Shown one piece after another: positions 1 through 6,630 of a DNA stretch of 9,190 nucleotides. Numbering within the stretch: position 1 is the stretch's first letter; each line of letters starts with the position of its first letter. Location: positions 1 through 9,190 of the forward strand of contig CACXDX010000094.1 in the NCBI GenBank assembly GCA_902766525.1, given 5' to 3'. This stretch comes from an uncultured Bacillota bacterium (lineage in GTDB: Bacteria > Bacillota > Dehalobacteriia > UBA7702). The notes beneath the pieces were generated by a model. It was not told where the DNA came from, did not search any database, and worked only from the letters and a program-made list of their open reading frames with translations. The position numbers and the translations under genes were made by a program.

Positions 1-876
1 ACGAAAAACGGCGGCTGAAGCCGCGGCCGCGACGGGATTCCCGCCGAAAGTGGAGCCGTGACTGCCCGGGCCGAAGGAAGACGCAACCTCTTCGGAGGCG
101 ATAAAACAGCCGAAAGGCAGGCCTCCGCCCAACGCTTTGGCCGTGGTAACGATATCCGGCTTGATGCCGTACTGTTCATAAGCGAAAAACGTACCTGTTC
201 GCCCCATGCCGCACTGCACTTCATCAAAAATCAAAAGCAGTCCCTTTTCTTTACACAGCGCCGCAATCGCTTTCAGATAGTCCTCATCGGCGGGGAAGAC
301 GCCGCCCTCCCCCTGTATCGGCTCAAGCATGATCGCGGCGGTCTTTTCCGAAAGCGCCGCCTTCAAACCTTCGAAATCATTGTAGGGCGCGTAAACAAAC
401 CCTTCGGGCAGCGGCGCAAAACCCGTTTTTACCTTATCCTGACCGGTGGCCGTCAATGTCGCCAGCGTACGGCCGTGGAAGGAACGCAGCATGGTGATAA
501 TCTCATAGCGATCCTCTCCCCGGTCATAAAAATACTTTCGTGCCAGTTTGACCGCACCTTCATTGGCTTCCGCGCCGCTGTTGGAGAAAAAGACACGATC
601 CAGGCCGCTGTATTTTTTCAGATAGGCCGCCGCCTGCAGCATCGGTTCACTCCAATAAAGATTGGAGCAGTGACAGAGCGTTTCGGCCTGTTTTTTTATG
701 GCCGCCACCACCGCGGGATGACAATGGCCCAAACTGTTGACGGAAATACCGCTGCCGAAATCAAGATAGGCTTTGCCGTTTTCGTCATAAACGTAAGCCC
801 CCTTCCCCCGGACAATCGTCAAAGGAAAGCGGGCATAGGTTTCCATTAAAAGATGAGCATCATTCGGAACAGACAT
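1..876 (-). CDS. argD: Acetylornithine aminotransferase ArgD, N-terminal 292 residues (runs off left edge)
   Basis: PLP-dependent class III aminotransferase that converts N-acetylglutamate semialdehyde and glutamate to N-acetylornithine and 2-oxoglutarate. It is cytosolic and catalyses step 4 of ornithine synthesis. Reading from the ATG at 876 gives an uninterrupted frame to the window edge. Visible motifs are SNSGAEANE (residues 98-106, phosphate and substrate region), FHGRT (133-137), IFDEVQCGMGRTG (216-228, the Asp contacting the PLP ring nitrogen), TTAKALGGG with the Schiff-base lysine K247, and STFGGNP (275-281). A full protein of this family is close to 400 residues, so about a quarter is missing outside the window. 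The start is fixed by AAAGGAG at 883-889, six bases upstream. This start overlaps the end of argB by 17 nt; an ATG at 846 would avoid the overlap but has no ribosome binding site. Some family members also act in lysine synthesis; the operon context favours arginine. Confidence 0.95.
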   Translation of the reverse strand, partial: MSVPNDAHLLMETYARFPLTIVRGKGAYVYDENGKAYLDFGSGISVNSLGHCHPAVVAAIKKQAETLCHCSNLYWSEPMLQAAAYLKKYSGLDRVFFSNSGAEANEGAVKLARKYFYDRGEDRYEIITMLRSFHGRTLATLTATGQDKVKTGFAPLPEGFVYAPYNDFEGLKAALSEKTAAIMLEPIQGEGGVFPADEDYLKAIAALCKEKGLLLIFDEVQCGMGRTGTFFAYEQYGIKPDIVTTAKALGGGLPFGCFIASEEVASSFGPGSHGSTFGGNPVAAAASAAVFR

Positions 877-1777
877 GAGATTCTCCTTTCGTCAGCATGG
901 TGCCGACACCGCTGTCGGTAAACAGTTCCAGCAAAAGGCTGTGAGGAACACGCCCGTCAATAATATGAACATTCTGTACACCGCCGTAAATGGCATTGAC
1001 ACAGCTTTCCAATTTTGGGATCATACCCTTTTTGACCGCACCCTGTTTCATCAGATCGTTGACTTCATCGGTTGAAAGATGGGAGATCAGCGAGGATTTA
1101 TCGCTGAAATCACGGTAGAGCCCCTCCACATCGGTGAGGAGGAAGAGTTTCATGGCGCCGAGAGCGGCGGCGATCTTGCCGGCGGCAATATCGGCGTTCA
1201 CATTATAGGTTTGCCCCTCCTCATCGGTGCCGATGGGGGCGATAACCGGAATATACATATCATTGAGCAGGTTATTAATTAAAGTGCAGTCCACACTTTC
1301 CACTTCTCCCACCATGCCGATATCCACGGCATGAAGACCGTTCTCGTCTTCAACTTTCGCATATTTTTTGGTACATTTGAGCATGGCGCCGTCCTTTCCC
1401 GAAAGACCGACGGCTTTACCGCCGAGACGATTGAGCTCGGAAACGGTATGCTGATTGACCTTCCCGACCAACACCATGGAAACGGTTTCCATCACCGCGT
1501 CATCGGTAACGCGGAGACCGCTTTTAAAATCACTTTTGATATCGAGCCGATTCAGATAATCCTCAATGTCGGGACCGCCGCCGTGAACAAGAACGGTGCG
1601 GATACCGACGAGATTCATCAAAATCAAATCGCGGAAGACGGCCTCCTTCAGATCTTCGTTGATCATGGCATTGCCGCCGTATTTCACCACGATGGTCTTG
1701 CCGTAAAACTTTTGCACATAGGGCAGGCATTCAATAAAGATCTGCGCTTTTTCCAGATTTTTATCCATTTTTGTCAT
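860..1777 (-). CDS. argB: Acetylglutamate kinase ArgB, arginine-sensitive type
   Basis: Phosphorylates N-acetylglutamate with ATP, the second step of ornithine synthesis. It belongs to the amino acid kinase fold and has 305 residues. Visible motifs are VKYGGNAM with K32, HGGGP (65-69), the substrate arginine in GLRVTDD (R89), GLSGKDG (124-130), NVNADIAAGKIA (192-203) and IPK with K255. The roughly 25-residue N-terminal helix ending in LPYVQKFYGK, together with the C-terminal HIIDGRVPHSLLLELFT segment (271-287), matches the hexameric, arginine-inhibited kinases such as those of Thermotoga and Pseudomonas. Feedback inhibition by arginine is therefore inferred. This fits the presence of ArgJ, since in the acetyl-recycling pathway ArgB is the usual control point. 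The start is supported by GAGGAG (1787-1792) nine bases upstream, which overlaps the argJ stop codon. The gene is intact, with TGA stop at 860-862. Confidence 0.97.
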   Translation of the reverse strand: MTKMDKNLEKAQIFIECLPYVQKFYGKTIVVKYGGNAMINEDLKEAVFRDLILMNLVGIRTVLVHGGGPDIEDYLNRLDIKSDFKSGLRVTDDAVMETVSMVLVGKVNQHTVSELNRLGGKAVGLSGKDGAMLKCTKKYAKVEDENGLHAVDIGMVGEVESVDCTLINNLLNDMYIPVIAPIGTDEEGQTYNVNADIAAGKIAAALGAMKLFLLTDVEGLYRDFSDKSSLISHLSTDEVNDLMKQGAVKKGMIPKLESCVNAIYGGVQNVHIIDGRVPHSLLLELFTDSGVGTMLTKGESHVCSE

Positions 1778-1790
1778 GATATCATTCTCC

Positions 1791-3011
1791 TCAGGTCCGA
1801 TAATCGGCGTTGATCTTCACATAATCATAAGTGAGATCGCAGCCCCAGGCTTTACCTTCAGCGTCTCCGAGTTTGAGATCGATTATGACGGAGATATTTT
1901 CCTCGGTAAGGATTTCCTCGGCCAGGATTTCATCGAAGACAAGACCTGTGCCGTTTTCGGCAACACAAATCTCACCTTTATAGCTTTCCAGAGAAATATC
2001 CACCTTTTCGGGATCGATTTCCACACCGGCATAACCCACGGCGCAGATGATCCGCCCCCAATTGGCGTCTTTACCGAAAATCGCCGCCTTGACCAGATTG
2101 GAAGAAACAACGGTTTTCGCCGCGAGCAGCGCGTCGCTTTCACTCTTGGCGTGAATGACTTTGGCTTCCAGCAGATGGGACGCGCCTTCTCCGTCACGGG
2201 CGATTTTTTTGGCCAGATAAAAACAGATGTCTTTGAGCACGGCGACAAAACGCTGATACGCTTTGCTTCCGTATCGGATGGAAGCGTTGCCGGCGGCGCC
2301 GTTGGCCAGGATCAGGCAAGTGTCATTGGTGCTCATATCCCCGTCGACGGAGATCTGATTGAAGCTCAAAGCAACGGCCTCATTTAAAGCCTTCTGCAGC
2401 GTTTCGCCGTCGATCACCGCATCGGTCGTCAGAAAGCAGAGCATTGTCGCCATATTGGGACAGATCATGCCGCTGCCTTTGGCCATACCGCCGATGGTAA
2501 CGGTAACACCGTCGAGATCAACGCTCTTTGCCATTTCTTTGCGATAGACATCAGTGGTAAGAATCGCCTCGGCTGCGTGGCGGCCGCCGTTCTCGGAGAG
2601 ACATAACGATACTTCCTTAATACCTTTGACGACCCGATCCATCGGCATTGCCTGGCCGATCACGCCGGTAGAACAGACAAGCACATCGTTTTCGGGAACA
2701 CCCAGAAGAGACGCGGCGGTTTTTGCCATGGTTCTGACATCCTCATCCCCCTGCGGCCCGGTGCAGGCATTGGCATTGCCCGAATTGATCACCACGGCCT
2801 GAGCTTTATGGGTCTCGACGATTTCCATATCGTAACGGACCGGCGCCGCTTTGATCTTATTGGTGGTAAAAACACCGGCAACACGGCAAGGCAGATCCGA
2901 ACAGATCATCGCGATATCTTTTTTTTCTTTATTTGACGTTTTCACGCCGACATGCACACCGCCGGCCCGAAATCCGTCCGCACAGGTAACAGCATTTTCA
3001 AATACAGCCAT
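1791..3011 (-). CDS. argJ: Glutamate N-acetyltransferase ArgJ
   Basis: Transfers the acetyl group from N-acetylornithine to glutamate, releasing ornithine and regenerating N-acetylglutamate. Some members also use acetyl-CoA; sequence alone does not tell which type this is. The protein has 406 residues from the ATG at 3011, the usual length. It is made as a precursor that cleaves itself before a threonine; here the motif KGSGMICPNMATML (178-191) gives the nucleophile T189 after A188. The oxyanion-hole segment CSTGVIG lies at 113-119. The C-terminus AWGCDLTYDYVKINADYRT is the classic ArgJ ending. An ATG 12 bases further upstream (3023) is in frame, but it sits against the GGAGG that serves the 3011 start, so 3011 is preferred. 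The gene lies 33 nt after argC and 13 nt before argB, consistent with one transcript. Confidence 0.97.
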   Translation of the reverse strand: MAVFENAVTCADGFRAGGVHVGVKTSNKEKKDIAMICSDLPCRVAGVFTTNKIKAAPVRYDMEIVETHKAQAVVINSGNANACTGPQGDEDVRTMAKTAASLLGVPENDVLVCSTGVIGQAMPMDRVVKGIKEVSLCLSENGGRHAAEAILTTDVYRKEMAKSVDLDGVTVTIGGMAKGSGMICPNMATMLCFLTTDAVIDGETLQKALNEAVALSFNQISVDGDMSTNDTCLILANGAAGNASIRYGSKAYQRFVAVLKDICFYLAKKIARDGEGASHLLEAKVIHAKSESDALLAAKTVVSSNLVKAAIFGKDANWGRIICAVGYAGVEIDPEKVDISLESYKGEICVAENGTGLVFDEILAEEILTEENISVIIDLKLGDAEGKAWGCDLTYDYVKINADYRT

Positions 3012-3016
3012 ATTGT

Positions 3017-3021
3017 CCTCC
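3017..3021 (-). promoter_or_regulatory. Ribosome binding site deciding the argJ start
   Basis: GGAGG on the minus strand ends five bases before the ATG at 3011. The alternative ATG at 3021-3023 shares a base with this site and has no good site of its own, so the shorter protein is chosen. Confidence 0.75.
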
Positions 3022-3044
3022 ATTTTTCATTTCTTCGGCGCTGA

Positions 3045-4109
3045 TCAGGGGAAGATCGGCAGCATGGTGAGACCTTCCCTTTCATCAAAGCCGTACATAA
3101 CGTTCATATTCTGCACCGCCTGACCGGCGGCACCTTTCACGAGATTATCCAAAACCGAACAGACGATGACCCGCTCGGTACGGGGATCGACGGTAAAACC
3201 GATGATCACATAATTGGTTCCCTGGATCCATTTTGTTTCGGGCATTTTGCCCCGAGGCAAAACCCGGATAAAGGGCTCTCCTTCATAGCGATTCCGGAAA
3301 ATCGCCTCGAGATCGGCTTTTTTCCCTTTTTCGTTCAGCTTGGCGTAAGCTGTCGTCAAAATGCCTCTGTTCATCGGCGTCAGGTGGGGCGTAAAGCTGA
3401 TCGTCAGCGGTCTGCCCGCGGCTTCGCTGAGGTTTTGTTCGATCTCCGGCGTATGACGATGAGAGGCAACGCCGTAGGCCTTGATGCTTTCGGAACACTC
3501 CCCGTAGAGCGAACCTTCCTTTAAACCTCTGCCGGCTCCCGAGATACCGCTTTTTGAGTCAAAGATCAAGCTGTCGAGATCAACACATCCCGCTTCGACC
3601 AAAGGAAGCATCGCCAGGGTCGCTCCCGTCACATAGCATCCGGGATTGGCGATCAGACCGTGGTCGGGAATGAGATCTCTGTGCATTTCCACAAGACCGT
3701 AGACGGTATCGGAACAAAGCTCGGGCGCCTCATGATGTCCGTACCATCGCTCATAAGTCGCCACATCGTGAAATCTGAAATCGGCGCCGAGATCGATGAC
3801 ATTTTTATTTTTTTCCAGACAGGCTTTGACAAAGGGTACGGAAGCGCCGTGGGGCAAAGCCAAAAAGACGACGTCCGTATCGTTAACAGCCGGATCGGTC
3901 TTTAGGGAAAAATCTTCGTCAACATCGCCGACAACCATTCCTCTGAGTTCCGTCAGATATCCCAAAGAAGGAAAGACTTCCTCAAAGCATCGGTTTTTAC
4001 TGCCCTTCGCTACCAAATGACGGATTTTACATTCCTTATGATTCGCTAAAATGCGAATAAGTTCCGCGCCGGCATAGCCCGAAGCGCCGATGATCGTTAC
4101 ATCTGTCAT
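3045..4109 (-). CDS. argC: N-acetyl-gamma-glutamyl-phosphate reductase ArgC
   Basis: NADPH-dependent reduction of N-acetylglutamyl phosphate to the semialdehyde, step 3 of ornithine synthesis, cytosolic. The 354-residue length is typical of the type 1 enzyme. The N-terminal Rossmann motif is GASGYAGAEL (8-17). The catalytic cysteine lies in NPGCYVTG (C158), and the catalytic histidine region is SHRHTPEIEQ (H217 or H219). KSGISGAGRG (186-195) is the conserved loop next to the active site. The ATG at 4109 follows GGGAGG at 4117-4122 with a seven-base spacer. It is the first gene of the argCJBD cluster and is transcribed from the promoter at 4156-4184, leaving a leader of about 40 nt, too short for a T-box or riboswitch. 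Confidence 0.97.
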   Translation of the reverse strand: MTDVTIIGASGYAGAELIRILANHKECKIRHLVAKGSKNRCFEEVFPSLGYLTELRGMVVGDVDEDFSLKTDPAVNDTDVVFLALPHGASVPFVKACLEKNKNVIDLGADFRFHDVATYERWYGHHEAPELCSDTVYGLVEMHRDLIPDHGLIANPGCYVTGATLAMLPLVEAGCVDLDSLIFDSKSGISGAGRGLKEGSLYGECSESIKAYGVASHRHTPEIEQNLSEAAGRPLTISFTPHLTPMNRGILTTAYAKLNEKGKKADLEAIFRNRYEGEPFIRVLPRGKMPETKWIQGTNYVIIGFTVDPRTERVIVCSVLDNLVKGAAGQAVQNMNVMYGFDEREGLTMLPIFP

Positions 4110-4149
4110 AACCGATCCTCCCGAAAAATTTCTCAGTCAATGATTTCAC

Positions 4150-4166
4150 TGTTGTATTATACATCA
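4150..4166 (-). promoter_or_regulatory. Candidate arginine-repressor operator over the argC -10 box
   Basis: The minus strand reads TGATGTATAATACAACA, a 17-base palindrome about a central A with only one mismatched pair (third position of each arm). It covers the -10 box and the predicted start point. The slightly longer frame 4151-4168 fits the ARG-box pattern (TGAAT, four A/T, ATTCA with flanks) at roughly 14 of 18 positions by eye, keeping TGA in one half and AT-CA in the other. AhrC/ArgR repression is expected for this operon in Bacillota, but no regulator gene is in the window, so the assignment is inferred. Confidence 0.4.
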
Positions 4167-4184
4167 TTATTTATATATATTCAA
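4156..4184 (-). promoter_or_regulatory. Sigma-A promoter of the argCJBD cluster
   Basis: On the minus strand, TTGAAT (4179-4184) is followed by a 17-base spacer and a perfect TATAAT (4156-4161). The predicted transcription start is near 4149, about 40 nt before the argC ATG. The surrounding DNA is very AT-rich, so chance matches are easier here, but spacing, -10 match and placement are all ideal. Confidence 0.8.
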
Positions 4185-4226
4185 GTACCTTTTTCTTATT
4201 TTCCTGTAAATAATTGCAGAAATGTC

Positions 4227-4255
4227 ACGAATTTTTTATTTTTTTGCATTATAAT
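4227..4255 (+). promoter_or_regulatory. Possible promoter of the lipoprotein gene
   Basis: A perfect TATAAT lies at 4250-4255 on the plus strand, about 80 bases before the gene. The -35 position has no good match to TTGACA (ACGAAT at 17-base spacing), and the spacer is a run of T. The promoter is either weak, activator-dependent, or read by another sigma factor; the -10 match may also be chance in AT-rich DNA. Confidence 0.35.
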
Positions 4256-4320
4256 GTTAATACCTCCGTTATACCCGTATAAAAATCATTTTTCGGGGCA
4301 GATTAACAGCAATGTCATTT

Positions 4321-4326
4321 AGGAGG
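4321..4326 (+). promoter_or_regulatory. Strong ribosome binding site of the lipoprotein gene
   Basis: A perfect AGGAGG is followed by a ten-base spacer and the ATG at 4337. It is the main support, with the lipobox, that the plus strand is the coding one here. Confidence 0.8.
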
Positions 4327-4336
4327 TTGATTAAAA

Positions 4337-4849
4337 ATGATCCAACGCGGTTCCAAGATCACGATTTTTATGTTGATCGCCGTATTCTGTGCTTTCTCTT
4401 TTGTCGGCTGCGGCAACAGTGAGGATGACAATCGCTTTACCGACGGAGACAACGACGGCAGCAGCATCGTCGAAGAAGAAGAGAGCAACCGGGATGAAAG
4501 CGATGAAAACAGCGCGAGCGACGTCATCCTTTCCTTGGTTTCTCCGGCCGACGGTGAAACCGTCGAAAGCGGTATCGTCAAAGTCGTCGGCAAAGCGGAA
4601 AACGCCCCCGCACCCGGCAAAGACAAAGTCTATATCGAGCTTATGAGTGAAGACGGCAAACAACTCGGCAAAAGTTCTTCTCTCGTTGCCGATCTCGATG
4701 AAGAATTCAGCGCCGATCTCAAATATGAGATCAGCGACACCATGAAGCGCAATGATGATGAAACGGTCAACGCCGATCTGCACGTCTACATGAACGACGG
4801 CGACGGCGCAATGGCCGCGGAGACGACCATCCGCATCAAAGTAAAATAA
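4337..4849 (+). CDS. Predicted small lipoprotein with a Gmad2-like domain
   Basis: A 170-residue protein of unknown role. Residues 1-24 look like a lipoprotein signal: basic start (R4, K7), hydrophobic stretch 8-23, then FVGC with the lipidated C25. The -3 position is F rather than the usual L, a tolerated variant. Residues 26-62 form a very acidic linker (about 15 Asp/Glu), followed by an all-beta-like domain at about 62-169 with SPADGETV (69-76), VKVVGKAE (81-88), a G-rich turn, and ADLHVYMNDGDG (147-158) before the final strand. This pattern resembles Gmad2, an immunoglobulin-like domain found in Gram-positive cell-envelope and spore-germination proteins; the match is by eye. The expected location is the outer face of the cytoplasmic membrane. 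It stands alone between the divergent argC and the convergent serA, so context gives no function. The coding call rests on the ribosome binding site, the lipobox and a terminator after the stop. Confidence 0.8.
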   Translation: MIQRGSKITIFMLIAVFCAFSFVGCGNSEDDNRFTDGDNDGSSIVEEEESNRDESDENSASDVILSLVSPADGETVESGIVKVVGKAENAPAPGKDKVYIELMSEDGKQLGKSSSLVADLDEEFSADLKYEISDTMKRNDDETVNADLHVYMNDGDGAMAAETTIRIKVK

Positions 4850-4877
4850 AAACCCCATTCCGTATCCGAACAGGCAT

Positions 4878-4926
4878 AAAAGGCCGCTGTTCCCTCTCAG
4901 AGAGGAACAGCGGCCATTCTTTGTTT
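4878..4926. terminator. Bidirectional intrinsic terminator between the lipoprotein gene and serA
   Basis: A perfect 12-bp inverted repeat (GGCCGCTGTTCC at 4882-4893, complement at 4904-4915) encloses a ten-base loop that can pair three more bases around a CAG tip if one C is bulged. On the plus strand it is followed by ATTCTTTGTTTG, and on the minus strand by TTTT directly after the stem. It sits 32 nt after the lipoprotein stop and 18 nt after the serA stop, so it can end both converging transcripts. Confidence 0.9.
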
Positions 4927-4933
4927 GATCGGA

Positions 4934-6529
4934 TCAGACGTTGAAAAGATTGACGTACTTCGCAAGTTTAATACCGTCAATGGCTTCAAAACCCGCCAAT
5001 TCCTTTTCCGTGAGTTTTCTGTCAATGGAAAGGATGATCATCGCGTCACCGGCTTCATCGGGAGCGCACTGCATCGCGCCGATGTTGAGACCGAGACCGC
5101 CGGCAACGGCACCGACTTCACCGATACGGCCGGGTTTATCTTCGTTAATAATAAAGACCATGTTCGAGGTCGGCTTGATATCAAAGAAATAATGATCGAT
5201 GCGGTTAATACGCACTTCGTTTTCACCGGCAACGAGACCGGCAAAAGTATGACTGACGCCGTTTCCGGTAATTTTCACTTTGATCAGATTGTTAAAACGA
5301 ATATCGCTTTCGTTTTCGGCTGTGGAAATCGCGATGCCTTCTTCTTCCGCCATACCGGCAACGTTGACATAATTGACGCGGCCTTCCATGACCGGTTCAA
5401 AAACGCCTTTCAACACGGCGAGATTGATGGTCTTTTTATCATACTTGGCGGCTTCGCCGCAGTAGGTGATCTTCATGGAATCGATGGGCTCTTTAAAGAT
5501 GCCGTAATAGAGGTTGCCCAGACATTCGGCAATTTTAAGATAATCGAAAAGCCCTTCCATTTCCGTGGAACCGAGGGTCGGCAGATTCACGGCATTGGGA
5601 ACCATCTTGCCGTCGAGAACGTCAATGACTTCCTGAGCCACGGCGATACCGACATTTCTCTGAGCTTCATAAGTAGAAGCACCGAGATGGGGTGTAAACA
5701 CAACTTTATCGCTTTTCAAAAGCGGTGTGATCAATTGAGGCTCATCTTTTAAAACGTCAATGGCCGCCGTGGCGACTTTACCCGATTCCAAAGCTTCATA
5801 AAGCGCTTCTTCATTGATAAGACCGCCTCTGGCGCAGTTGACGACGTGGAGACCGTCTTTGGCGGCGGCGAGCTGTTCCGCGCCGACCATACCCATGGTT
5901 TCCCATGTTTTGGGCGTATGAATGGTAAGGAAATCCACTTCCTTCATGAGATCCATCAAAGTGCTTTTCTTTTCCGCGCCGAAACGTTCAAAACGTTCAT
6001 CGGCGATGTACGGATCGTAGGCGATCACTTTCATGCCGAAAGCCTTCATGCGCACACAGACCTTGGACCCGATACGGCCGAGACCGATGATGCCGAGGGT
6101 TTTGCCCATCAGCTCCGTCCCTTTCAGACCGTCTCTGCCCCATTCACCGGAACGGATCTTGTTATTTGCCCGAGGGATATTGCGGTTGGAGGCCAAAAGC
6201 AAAGAAATCGTATGCTCCGCCGTGGTAACGGTATTGGCGTCGGGCGTATTGGCGACAATGATGCCGCGGCGGGAGGCGCCTTCCATTTCAATGTTGTCCA
6301 CACCGTTTCCCGCACGACCGACAACACGAAGTTTTTCAGCGTGTTCATACAATTCTTCATTTACTTTGGTTGCGCTGCGAACGATCAGAGCATCGTACTG
6401 ACCGATGATATCAAGAAGCTCTTCTCTGCTGATTTTGGGACAATAATCCACTTCCAGCCCGGAAGATTTGAGAGCGGCGACACCTTCATCCGCAATTTTT
6501 TCCGCAACGATTACTTTTCCTGTCGGCAT
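4934..6529 (-). CDS. serA: D-3-phosphoglycerate dehydrogenase SerA, long form with ACT domain
   Basis: Oxidises 3-phosphoglycerate to 3-phosphohydroxypyruvate with NAD, the committing step of serine synthesis, in the cytosol. From the ATG at 6529 the protein has 531 residues, matching the long form: split substrate domain (about 1-100 and 285-315), NAD domain (about 100-285), intervening domain (about 320-450) and a C-terminal ACT domain (about 457-528). Visible residues are GLGRIG (149-154) with D172 at the end of the second strand for NAD, and the catalytic set R234 in NCARGG, E263 in KDEP and H281 in TPHLGAST. The ACT domain suggests possible serine feedback, though not every long-form enzyme is inhibited. 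The frame is open 19 codons further upstream, but that start would lie inside the promoter -10 region; AGGAGGG before 6529 settles the choice. No serC or serB is adjacent. Confidence 0.97.
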   Translation of the reverse strand: MPTGKVIVAEKIADEGVAALKSSGLEVDYCPKISREELLDIIGQYDALIVRSATKVNEELYEHAEKLRVVGRAGNGVDNIEMEGASRRGIIVANTPDANTVTTAEHTISLLLASNRNIPRANNKIRSGEWGRDGLKGTELMGKTLGIIGLGRIGSKVCVRMKAFGMKVIAYDPYIADERFERFGAEKKSTLMDLMKEVDFLTIHTPKTWETMGMVGAEQLAAAKDGLHVVNCARGGLINEEALYEALESGKVATAAIDVLKDEPQLITPLLKSDKVVFTPHLGASTYEAQRNVGIAVAQEVIDVLDGKMVPNAVNLPTLGSTEMEGLFDYLKIAECLGNLYYGIFKEPIDSMKITYCGEAAKYDKKTINLAVLKGVFEPVMEGRVNYVNVAGMAEEEGIAISTAENESDIRFNNLIKVKITGNGVSHTFAGLVAGENEVRINRIDHYFFDIKPTSNMVFIINEDKPGRIGEVGAVAGGLGLNIGAMQCAPDEAGDAMIILSIDRKLTEKELAGFEAIDGIKLAKYVNLFNV

Positions 6530-6537
6530 ATTTCCAT

Positions 6538-6544
6538 CCCTCCT
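6538..6544 (-). promoter_or_regulatory. Ribosome binding site deciding the serA start
   Basis: AGGAGGG on the minus strand ends eight bases before the ATG at 6529. An upstream in-frame start at 6586 would fall upstream of the predicted transcription start and is excluded. Confidence 0.85.
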
Positions 6545-6577
6545 GATGAGATTGATTAAACAATGTGAGTGAATTAC

Positions 6578-6606
6578 ATTATACATCTATTCAATATAAA
6601 ATGCAA
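6578..6606 (-). promoter_or_regulatory. Sigma-A promoter of serA
   Basis: TTGCAT (6601-6606), a 17-base spacer and a perfect TATAAT (6578-6583) on the minus strand. The predicted start is near 6571, giving a leader of about 42 nt. It lies in the 101-base gap between the aldolase gene and serA, so serA can be expressed without the upstream cluster. No clear terminator hairpin separates the aldolase stop from this promoter, so read-through is also possible. Confidence 0.85.
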
Positions 6607-6630
6607 CGGTTTTTCCTTAAATAATTCCTG

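Noticed and set aside
58..849. A 263-codon open frame on the plus strand opposite argD.
   Set aside because: It is the antisense shadow of argD, which translates with all aminotransferase motifs intact; the antisense product has no recognisable family features or ribosome binding site.
1331..2387. Plus-strand open frames opposite argB and argJ.
   Set aside because: They are antisense to two intact, fully conserved biosynthetic genes and lack independent start signals or family resemblance.
4110..4336. The 227-base AT-rich divergent gap as a riboswitch, small RNA or attachment site.
   Set aside because: Apart from the promoters, the argC palindrome and a short hairpin, I see no conserved riboswitch core, T-box stem or repeat pair; the arg leader is only about 40 nt.
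4331..4858. A 175-codon open frame on the minus strand opposite the lipoprotein gene.
   Set aside because: The plus strand has the AGGAGG site, signal sequence, lipobox and a terminator after its stop; the antisense translation is an artefact of the Asp/Glu-rich codons and would begin upstream of any visible ribosome binding site.
4925..5752. A 275-codon plus-strand open frame opposite serA, plus a second one at 5846-6559.
   Set aside because: Both are shadows of serA codon bias; serA itself has complete domains and catalytic residues.
6607..6630. A possible terminator just after the aldolase stop codon.
   Set aside because: The short A/T runs there do not form a stable GC-rich stem; only the serA promoter signals are convincing in this gap.
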